10,630 bases of DNA, taken from Candidatus Roizmanbacteria bacterium. Its GTDB lineage: Bacteria; Patescibacteriota; Microgenomatia; UBA1406; GWC2-37-13. A program made the position numbers and the translations under genes. The DNA is taken from assembly GCA_027002315.1 (NCBI GenBank), contig JALWZV010000078.1, positions 1-10,630 of the forward strand. Direction: 5' to 3'. The notes beneath the pieces are model-generated. The model did not search any database. It saw only the letters and a program-made list of their open reading frames with translations, and was not told the origin of the DNA. Of the stretch, positions 1-5,285 are shown in pieces (the first letter of the stretch is position 1; every line of letters begins with the position of its first letter).

Positions 1-120
1 CACTAAGGCCATATTCGATTAGCAGACTACGGCCTTTCAAAGATAATGACTTTTAAAAAAAAAAGGAAAAACAAAAGAAAGTATAGAAACTGTGGAAGAA
101 CAAAGAACATAGCTCCAGAA
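1..120. other. Left-edge leader before greA, no gene supported
   Basis: This stretch holds an inverted repeat AAGGCC (5-10) / GGCCTT (31-36) around a 20-base loop, an A-rich run near 54-75 and a TATAGA (82-87) that could be a -10 hexamer for greA, although no good -35 lies at the right distance. A short frame at 3-56 could be the tail of a gene entering from the left, and an ATG on the minus strand at 12 could start a gene leaving the window; neither can be supported from so few codons. Confidence 0.3.
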
Positions 121-567
121 ATGCTCACAAAAAAAGGTCATAGTAAACTCATTAATGAGTTAGAAGAGCTGAAAACAAAAAGACATCCTAAGGCTGTTAA
201 AAGGCTGGAAAGAGCCAGATCTATGGGAGATTTATCAGAGAACAGTGAGTATCATGCAGCTAAAGAAGAATTAAGTTTTATCGTTGAGAGAATTAAATTC
301 TTAGAGGCTGTCTTAACAAACGTTACTGTTGTAAACGAAGAGAAAAACAATACCATAGTGCAGTTGGGAGATATTGTTGTTCTTAAAAATGGAAAGGAAG
401 TTATGGAAATGGAGATAGTCGGCGAGTTTGAGTCTAATCCATTAAAAGGTAAAATTTCTCATAACTCTCCTATAGGAAAAGCTTTATTAGGTAAAAAAGT
501 TAATGAGATTGTGGAGGTTGTCGCCCCTGCAGGAAAAGTTACTTACGAAATAATAGAAATAAAATAA
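121..567 (+). CDS. greA: Transcription elongation factor GreA
   Basis: GreA enters the secondary channel of RNA polymerase and stimulates cleavage of backtracked RNA so that stalled elongation complexes restart. From the ATG at 121 the protein is 148 residues, near the usual length of about 158. The N-terminal coiled coil carries the tip motif GDLSENSEY, with the conserved acidic Asp and Glu that help place the catalytic magnesium. A C-terminal FKBP-like domain follows, with the family signature HNSPIGKALLGK and a final beta-strand region ending EIIEIK. An in-frame ATG at 46 would add 25 Lys/Arg-rich residues that match nothing in GreA, so I prefer 121, where MLTKKGHSKL aligns with the usual GreA start. 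Neither start has a clear ribosome binding site. The gene converges on the minus-strand gene ending at 572, leaving 4 bases between the stops and no hairpin terminator. Identity is secure; the start is less so. Confidence 0.93.
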   Translation: MLTKKGHSKLINELEELKTKRHPKAVKRLERARSMGDLSENSEYHAAKEELSFIVERIKFLEAVLTNVTVVNEEKNNTIVQLGDIVVLKNGKEVMEMEIVGEFESNPLKGKISHNSPIGKALLGKKVNEIVEVVAPAGKVTYEIIEIK

Positions 568-571
568 AACA

Positions 572-1018
572 TTACTTCTTCTTTTTTTCCTGTTTCTTCA
601 CTTTAGGTGTTGGAGGAGTTTGTGTCTTCTTTGCATCTATGTTCTTCAAAACTATTCCCGATGTAAATAAAATCTTGCCATCTGTGGTGATATAAGATGT
701 GTAAATCTTTCCCCCTATATCAAGAGTAAATCTATACACGCCACTTGTCTTTTCCACAGACTTAACAGTAAATTTAAGCTTATTATCTCTCACAACTTTG
801 TGCACAGCTTCCGGAATCACCTTAGTCTGCATCTGTTTAAGTTTTTGATTCTCCCACACACTCTGACCTAAAAATACTCCAGAGATAACAATGATGATTA
901 CAGCTACCGCGTAGATTATTAAATTTCCTTTAAAGAGGTCTAAACTGAGTATATTAGACGCCGATACATCACTATTATTAAGGCTGTGATCTGCCTGTTT
1001 CTTGTGTGTTTTTTTCAT
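572..1018 (-). CDS. Small membrane-anchored extracytoplasmic protein of unknown function
   Basis: I do not recognise a named family. The 148-residue product has a polar N-terminus of about 30 residues, one membrane segment at roughly residues 32-52 (LIIYAVAVIIIVISGVFL), then a soluble domain of about 75 residues and a Pro/Thr/Lys-rich tail ending in KKQEKKKK. Positive charges before the membrane segment suggest N-in topology with the domain outside. The strand-rich stretch with SGVYRFTLDIGGK and SYITTDGKILF resembles, from memory, the short module that precedes the thioredoxin/DsbA domain in some CPR and archaeal secreted oxidoreductases. Here no CxxC motif or thioredoxin domain follows, so a redox role is unsupported. 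The gene lies 48 bases downstream of the tRNA-binding protein gene on the same strand, with a possible promoter of its own in that gap. The start ATG has no convincing Shine-Dalgarno sequence. That the gene is real is likely; its function is open. Confidence 0.75.
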   Translation of the reverse strand: MKKTHKKQADHSLNNSDVSASNILSLDLFKGNLIIYAVAVIIIVISGVFLGQSVWENQKLKQMQTKVIPEAVHKVVRDNKLKFTVKSVEKTSGVYRFTLDIGGKIYTSYITTDGKILFTSGIVLKNIDAKKTQTPPTPKVKKQEKKKK

Positions 1019-1024
1019 TCTTCA

Positions 1025-1053
1025 ATTAGACATCAAATATCGTGATTTTTCAA
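1025..1053 (-). promoter_or_regulatory. Possible sigma70-type promoter for the 148-residue membrane protein gene
   Basis: On the minus strand TTGAAA (1053-1048) is separated by 17 bases from TCTAAT (1030-1025). The -35 box matches consensus at five of six positions and the -10 at five of six, although the mismatch is at the important second position. Transcription would begin about 6-7 bases beyond the -10, which puts it at or next to the ATG at 1018, so the mRNA would be leaderless. This is inference from hexamers alone in an AT-rich gap. Confidence 0.35.
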
Positions 1054-1066
1054 GTCCTTTTCTTTT

Positions 1067-1408
1067 TTACCTAATCTTAGTTCCCACCGGCATATTGTTG
1101 CATTCTACTAAAAAAATATCTTCTCCGTTGTCACCGGCCAACACCATTGCCTGAGAATCAAGACCAAAAATTTTACGTGGTTTTAAATTAATAATAAAGG
1201 CATAGTTATTTTTTATTAAGTCTTCGGGTTTGAAATACTGAGCTATACCTGACACAACCTGCCTTGTTCCAATTTCATCGCCGAAATCAACAACTAAAAG
1301 TAAAAGCTTCTCTGATTTCTCAACTTTTTCTGAAGATATAACCTTTCCTACCCGTATATCTAATTTCTGAAAATCCTGAAAGTTTATATACTCGTTATTA
1401 TCTTGCAT
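1067..1408 (-). CDS. Stand-alone tRNA-binding OB-fold protein (Trbp111 / MetRS C-terminal domain-like)
   Basis: This is a single tRNA_bind domain, the OB fold found as free Trbp111, as CsaA, and as the C-terminal domain of methionyl-tRNA synthetase, where it dimerises and binds the tRNA elbow without strong sequence specificity. Visible hallmarks are LDIRVGKV near the start, QVVSGIAQYFKPEDL in the middle, and NLKPRKIFGLDSQAMVLA followed by an ending like MPVGTKIR. From the ATG at 1408 the protein is 113 residues, close to Trbp111 (111). The frame stays open to a TTG at 1432, which would add eight residues. I prefer the ATG because it gives an 11-base overlap with the end of the alanyl-tRNA synthetase gene, typical of translational coupling, and because the domain begins right after it. 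There is no catalytic MetRS part in the window. Possible roles are a partner in trans for MetRS or for the shortened AlaRS next to it, or a general tRNA chaperone. The domain call is firm; the partner is inferred. Confidence 0.9.
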   Translation of the reverse strand: MQDNNEYINFQDFQKLDIRVGKVISSEKVEKSEKLLLLVVDFGDEIGTRQVVSGIAQYFKPEDLIKNNYAFIINLKPRKIFGLDSQAMVLAGDNGEDIFLVECNNMPVGTKIR

Positions 1409-3221
1409 ATATTCTGTATGTGTTTGAGCCAATCTTTTTAAACTTATAAATCTTAATACTGCCTATCTCAGATGTTCTATCCACATGTGGTCCACCGCAA
1501 AACTCTTTAGAGTAAGAGTTTTTAATTTTATCACAATCTTTTGTGATGAAATAAACCTTAACCTTGTCTGGGTACTTAGCTTTAAAAAAAGCCTTGGCGC
1601 CAATCTTTAGAGCCTCTTCTTTATTTATGATTTTAAAACACACCTTAAGATCCTCTTTTATTTTTTTGTTAACAATCGCCTCTACTTTTTTAATATTCTC
1701 AGTTGTTGGTGAGTTTAAAGAATAAAAATCAAAGCGCAATCTCTCCGCTGTAATATTTGAACCTTCCTGTCTGACACTATCTCCCAACACATCAAAAAGC
1801 GCTTGATGTAATAAATGAGTGGCCGTGTGATATCTAACAGTGTCCTTGGACTTATCAGCCAATCCACCTTTAAACTTACTAATCGATCCCTTTCTTGATA
1901 TCTCCTTATGGTGATTAAACTCTCTGTAAAACTCATCTCTGTTTATAATCTGGCCTTTTTCTTTAAATATCTCCTCTGTGAGTTCTAGAGGAAAACCATA
2001 ATTTTGGTATAAATCAAACGCAGTTTTTCCCGTGATGTTGCTTATTTTTTCAACTTTTTTCAGACCTCTCTCTAACGCCTGTTTAAACTTAGTCAGCTCA
2101 TTATTGATTATTTTCTGAATATTATCTAAATCCTTCTCTACGTTAAAGTACACATCGTCATATGTAAGTAAAACTGAGTTGACTAGTAAATCAAAATCGC
2201 TTGGCTTAAAATCTCCTTTCAACTTGTGCATCTTCATAGCAGATCTTCTTAAAAGCCTCCGTAAAACATATCCCTGTTCCTTATTCGAAGGCAAAACTCC
2301 ATCCTTTACTAAAAACACGGATGCCTTAATATGATCAGCTATCACTCTTATTGTTTCAGTATTGTCAGTATAATTTCTTCCAGAGACCTTAGATATTGCT
2401 TTGATTATCTCACTATACAAATCGGTCAAAAAAATATCAGGCTGGTTACAGGTAGCAGCTAATATTCTCTCCAGTCCACCCCCAAAATCAACATTTTTAT
2501 TTGGCAAAGGAACAAACCCTTTTTTTGTTTTTAAGTACTGCATAAAAACGCTGTTTCCTATCTCCAAAAATTTGCCGCAATCACAGTTCGGGTGACACTT
2601 AGCTCCAAAAGAGGGATTGTGTTTTACATCAAACTTGTAAAAAACCTCGCTATCTGGCCCTCCTGGTTCATTTAACGGCATAGATGATGGAACACCCGCA
2701 CGAGACCACCAGTTCTTCTCAGCAGGATAGACAAATATTCTTTCTCCCAGCTCAGCGGTTATTCCATATTTTTTAAAAATACCTCTCCAAATATCAATAG
2801 ACTCATCATCCCTCTCTAGTCCATATTCTTTGTCACCGGCAAAGACGCTTACATAAAGTCTTTTAGGATCAATGCCCAAAATATCTACCAAAAAACTAAA
2901 AAACCAGTTTAGTTGCTCTTTTTTAAAATAATCACCCAATGACCAGTTCCCCATCATCTCAAAAAAAGTTGTGTGTCTGTTATCACCAACCTCATCTATG
3001 TCCTGAGACCTCAAACATCTTTGAATGTTGTACAATCTTTTTCCCAACGGATGAGGATTGCCTAACAAAAAAGGGACTAATTGTTGCATTCCACTACCTG
3101 TAAACAAGGTCGTCGGATCATCAAACGGCACTAACGAGATAGGAGGAACCTCCTTATGCCCGTTTTTTTTCCAAAAGTCAGCAAATAATGTTCGTAGTTT
3201 TTTATGTGCAATCTTGCTCAT
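1398..3221 (-). CDS. alaS: Alanyl-tRNA synthetase, compact form lacking the C-Ala domain
   Basis: Charges tRNA-Ala with alanine in the cytoplasm and clears mischarged Ser/Gly. At 607 residues it is far shorter than usual bacterial AlaRS (about 875). The class II catalytic core occupies about residues 1-255: TGSGMQQLVPFLLG, QRCLRSQD, then FFEMMGNWSLGDYF (motif 2 region), and GGGLERI (motif 3, residues 247-253). A helical tRNA-recognition region follows to about 440, with YGFPLELTEEIFKEKG. The editing core keeps its metal ligands, HTATH at 465-469 and CGGPH at 575-579. Only about 20 residues separate the helical region from HTATH, so the beta-barrel that normally precedes the editing core is missing. 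The protein stops right after the editing domain (TYRIYAR), without the DHHA1/C-Ala part. Cys/His-rich CHPNCDC at 209-215 may bind zinc. From memory this architecture recurs in CPR genomes. It starts 9 bases after the acyltransferase gene and overlaps the tRNA-binding gene by 11. There is no clear Shine-Dalgarno sequence. Confidence 0.95.
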   Translation of the reverse strand: MSKIAHKKLRTLFADFWKKNGHKEVPPISLVPFDDPTTLFTGSGMQQLVPFLLGNPHPLGKRLYNIQRCLRSQDIDEVGDNRHTTFFEMMGNWSLGDYFKKEQLNWFFSFLVDILGIDPKRLYVSVFAGDKEYGLERDDESIDIWRGIFKKYGITAELGERIFVYPAEKNWWSRAGVPSSMPLNEPGGPDSEVFYKFDVKHNPSFGAKCHPNCDCGKFLEIGNSVFMQYLKTKKGFVPLPNKNVDFGGGLERILAATCNQPDIFLTDLYSEIIKAISKVSGRNYTDNTETIRVIADHIKASVFLVKDGVLPSNKEQGYVLRRLLRRSAMKMHKLKGDFKPSDFDLLVNSVLLTYDDVYFNVEKDLDNIQKIINNELTKFKQALERGLKKVEKISNITGKTAFDLYQNYGFPLELTEEIFKEKGQIINRDEFYREFNHHKEISRKGSISKFKGGLADKSKDTVRYHTATHLLHQALFDVLGDSVRQEGSNITAERLRFDFYSLNSPTTENIKKVEAIVNKKIKEDLKVCFKIINKEEALKIGAKAFFKAKYPDKVKVYFITKDCDKIKNSYSKEFCGGPHVDRTSEIGSIKIYKFKKIGSNTYRIYAR

Positions 3222-3222
3222 C

Positions 3223-3238
3223 TTATCTGATTATCTGA
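3223..3238. repeat. Perfect 8-bp tandem duplication at the acyltransferase/alaS junction
   Basis: TTATCTGA occurs twice in direct succession on the + strand (3223-3230 and 3231-3238); read on the coding strand this is TCAGATAA twice, one base before the alaS ATG. The upstream copy contains the acyltransferase stop codon TAA, and the second copy makes up nearly all of the 9-base spacer. It could be a slippage duplication or chance; no protein site is recognised. Confidence 0.6.
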
Positions 3239-3836
3239 ACCAAGCAGCTCGTCCTAATTTATAATGAAGATTCTTGTTTTTTCTCTCTCCTATTATCTTT
3301 GCAGGAACACCGCCAACAATTGCAAAAGCGGGAACATCTTTAGTAACAACAGCCCCAGCGCCAATAACAGCCCCTTTTCCAATTTTAACTCCAGGTAATA
3401 TTATTGCTCTAGGACCAATAAAGACATAATCTTCTATCTCCACGGGTTCCTTAATTACGCTATCAACATCAGCAAACTTGTTTGAGTTTATGTTGTGCTC
3501 TGAGTTATATATCATAACCTCCGATGCTATATCAACATGGTTGCCTATAGATAACTTTTCTCTGCCGTCTAAAACAGCAAACTCGCCTATTATTGTGTCC
3601 TCACCTATCTCTATGTTTTTTGGGTTATATAAACGCAGGTACATATGAATAGATGATGCTTTCCCTATCTTCATACCGCACAATCTATAAAAAAATCTAC
3701 GTATAAAATGTGATGGAATCTTGCCGACAAAATGTAAAAAGTACACCTCGAGCTCTAAAAAGACAGTTCTTATTCTAAAAACAACCTTCTTAAAGATATC
3801 CCTGCTTGTAAGTTGTGTTCCGGTTTTATCCTTCAT
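3231..3836 (-). CDS. Hexapeptide-repeat acyltransferase (WbbJ/maltose O-acetyltransferase-like)
   Basis: A left-handed beta-helix acyltransferase of 201 residues, most likely moving an acetyl group from acetyl-CoA to a sugar hydroxyl of an envelope polysaccharide. Residues 1-55 form a helical N-terminus (IRRFFYRLCGMKIGKASSI is the junction). Hexapeptide turns run from about 55 to 180, for example IEIGEDTIIGEFAVLDG, LSIGNHVDIASEVMI and VEIEDYVFIGPRAIILPGV. The likely catalytic His is residue 114 in NSEHNINSNKF, and the family end motif KIGKGAVIGAGAVVTKDVP then VGGVPAKIIGERK is intact. The length is normal for the family and nothing is missing. It lies 21 bases after VanW and 9 bases before alaS on the same strand, so it is probably part of one operon; the VanW neighbour supports an envelope role. 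The true acceptor cannot be told from sequence. No glycosyltransferase is in the window. Confidence 0.9.
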   Translation of the reverse strand: MKDKTGTQLTSRDIFKKVVFRIRTVFLELEVYFLHFVGKIPSHFIRRFFYRLCGMKIGKASSIHMYLRLYNPKNIEIGEDTIIGEFAVLDGREKLSIGNHVDIASEVMIYNSEHNINSNKFADVDSVIKEPVEIEDYVFIGPRAIILPGVKIGKGAVIGAGAVVTKDVPAFAIVGGVPAKIIGERKNKNLHYKLGRAAWFR

Positions 3837-3857
3837 ATATAAGCTTATTTTAACAAA

Positions 3858-5279
3858 TTAAACTCCTCCTGTCCCAACAAGATAGACTGCTTGCCAAGGT
3901 CTGAAGTTTGAGTAGAATCTCTTCTGAAATAAAATCTTGTCTCCTTTTGTGACCTTGTAATCAAAGTGTACCTTAGTTCCATACGAGGCGAAGTCTATCT
4001 GTTTTACAACTCCTTTTGGAAGATTAGGATCATCTTGATACAAAGGTTCGGGAGGTGGCTCTATTCCGTAAATTACAGGCTTAGATATCTCAACCTTTCT
4101 TCCATCTTTAGTTCCGTAAAGATAAAAGTATAATAAATTTTTAGGCTTATCTACCTTGACCTGTATTAATAAGTTATTACCAGTATCGTTCTTAAACTTC
4201 AGATCAACAGACGGTGAAAACACAGTGGCATCAAACCCAGGAGGTGAGTCATTCTCATAGTAATAAACTCTGTATGCATGAGAATGTCTCTCTATTATCG
4301 GCAAGCCCGCATTTAGTGCCGCTCTGAACAACGTCGTAGAAACCTGACACACTCCTCCCCCATCGCCTAAAACTGTTTTGCCATTCTTGATTACATACGA
4401 TTGTTTATAACCAGTGTGAGCAGAGATATCGCCAACTGTTTTGTTGAAAGAAAAGATAGAGTCTTTAGGAATCAAAACGCCATTAAACTTCGAGGATGCC
4501 AGCATTATGTTATAAATCCTTGCTGATATTGAGTGAGAAAAGTCTGACTTCCCAACCCCAACCAACTCCTTAATTCCTAAATTATTTGAACTTTCAAGCG
4601 TCACCTCCGGTTTTATTATTTTTTTTCTCAATACAATGACTGCGTTCTTCTTTCCTTCCAAAGCAGTAGCTCTGCATTTACCATCAAAATCTCGCATAAA
4701 CGATGGAACATCTATCATCTCTCCATTCCTATGTTCTTTAAAAGCAGTTACTCTTCCATTCTTAAACTCAAAGAGAGCGTTACGCGGTTCTCTGTTATAT
4801 AAAGTGTTCATCTCTTTCAAAAAATTTGAAAGAATGTCTCTGTTGTAATTTAACCCTTCATTAAGAGCTATTTTTTTAAGCCCAGTTATTAAAACCAGTT
4901 TTTGATAAACCCTGGACCTCAACTTTGATGATCTACCTATCAAAAAAGACTTATCTGCTATGTCTTTGGCATTGTAACCAAGTTTTATTGTTTTGCCTGA
5001 AAATGTAGCTACTTTGCTACCCTCAAACAAAACCTCTATCTTAATAGACTCATATTTTTTATTTTTTTTAGCAAAAAAATTGTACACATCATCATAACTC
5101 TTTCCCCCGAAATCAACACCATTAACAATCACATTTGGATATATTTTATCCTTAAGATTCCTCTCTAAAGCAGTAAAATAAGTAACTAAAATGAAGATTA
5201 AAAAAACAATGGCAACTATAACAAAAAAAACTCTTTTAAGTAAAACACCCTTAAAGTTGTACTCTATATCTGCTATCAT
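3858..5279 (-). CDS. VanW family envelope protein with PG_binding_4-like region
   Basis: A membrane-anchored extracytoplasmic protein of 473 residues from the chosen start. Order: a short cytoplasmic end, a membrane segment at about 17-38 (VFFVIVAIVFLIFILVTYF), a strand motif IYPNVIVNGVDFGGKSYDD typical of PG_binding_4 proteins, a PG_binding_4-like region to about 200, the VanW domain at about 245-375 and a G5-like C-terminus from about 395 to the end (VYLVGTGGV). VanW hallmarks are FNKTVGDISAHTGYKQSYVI and GDGGGVCQVSTTLFRAAL. The family sits with cell-wall enzymes and was first seen in a vancomycin-resistance cluster, but its biochemical activity is not established. The frame is open to 5399, but the extra 40 residues lie antisense to the solute-binding protein and look like shadow. 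MIADIEYNFKGVLLKR at 5279, just before the membrane segment, is the sensible start. First gene of the probable minus-strand operon. Confidence 0.9.
   Translation of the reverse strand: MIADIEYNFKGVLLKRVFFVIVAIVFLIFILVTYFTALERNLKDKIYPNVIVNGVDFGGKSYDDVYNFFAKKNKKYESIKIEVLFEGSKVATFSGKTIKLGYNAKDIADKSFLIGRSSKLRSRVYQKLVLITGLKKIALNEGLNYNRDILSNFLKEMNTLYNREPRNALFEFKNGRVTAFKEHRNGEMIDVPSFMRDFDGKCRATALEGKKNAVIVLRKKIIKPEVTLESSNNLGIKELVGVGKSDFSHSISARIYNIMLASSKFNGVLIPKDSIFSFNKTVGDISAHTGYKQSYVIKNGKTVLGDGGGVCQVSTTLFRAALNAGLPIIERHSHAYRVYYYENDSPPGFDATVFSPSVDLKFKNDTGNNLLIQVKVDKPKNLLYFYLYGTKDGRKVEISKPVIYGIEPPPEPLYQDDPNLPKGVVKQIDFASYGTKVHFDYKVTKGDKILFQKRFYSNFRPWQAVYLVGTGGV
5251..5279 (+). promoter_or_regulatory. Candidate extended -10 promoter for the solute-binding protein operon
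   Basis: TTAAAG (5251-5256), a 17-base spacer, then TATCAT (5274-5279) preceded by TG at 5271-5272, giving the extended -10 form TGnTATnAT. Counting 7 bases past the -10 places initiation at 5286, the A of the ATG of the solute-binding protein, so the mRNA would be leaderless. The -35 is weak, as is common with extended -10 promoters. It lies inside the first codons of the divergent VanW gene. Confidence 0.45.
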
Positions 5280-5285
5280 GTAAGT

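Noticed and set aside
5..45. A tRNA-Glu-like stretch (TTCGATTAG, CCTTTCA) and a GGCC stem
   Set aside because: The anticodon stem does not pair, the D and T arms cannot be folded and no T-arm or acceptor 3' half follows. The 6-bp inverted repeat with a 20-base loop lacks a U-run, so it is not a terminator either.
1..56. A gene tail on the + strand (frame 3, ending at 56) or a gene start on the minus strand at 12
   Set aside because: Only 17 and 4 codons are visible and neither matches a family I know.
46..120. A Lys/Arg-rich N-terminal extension of GreA from the ATG at 46
   Set aside because: The composition is that of an A-rich leader, and GreA homology begins right after the ATG at 121. 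It remains possible but unsupported.
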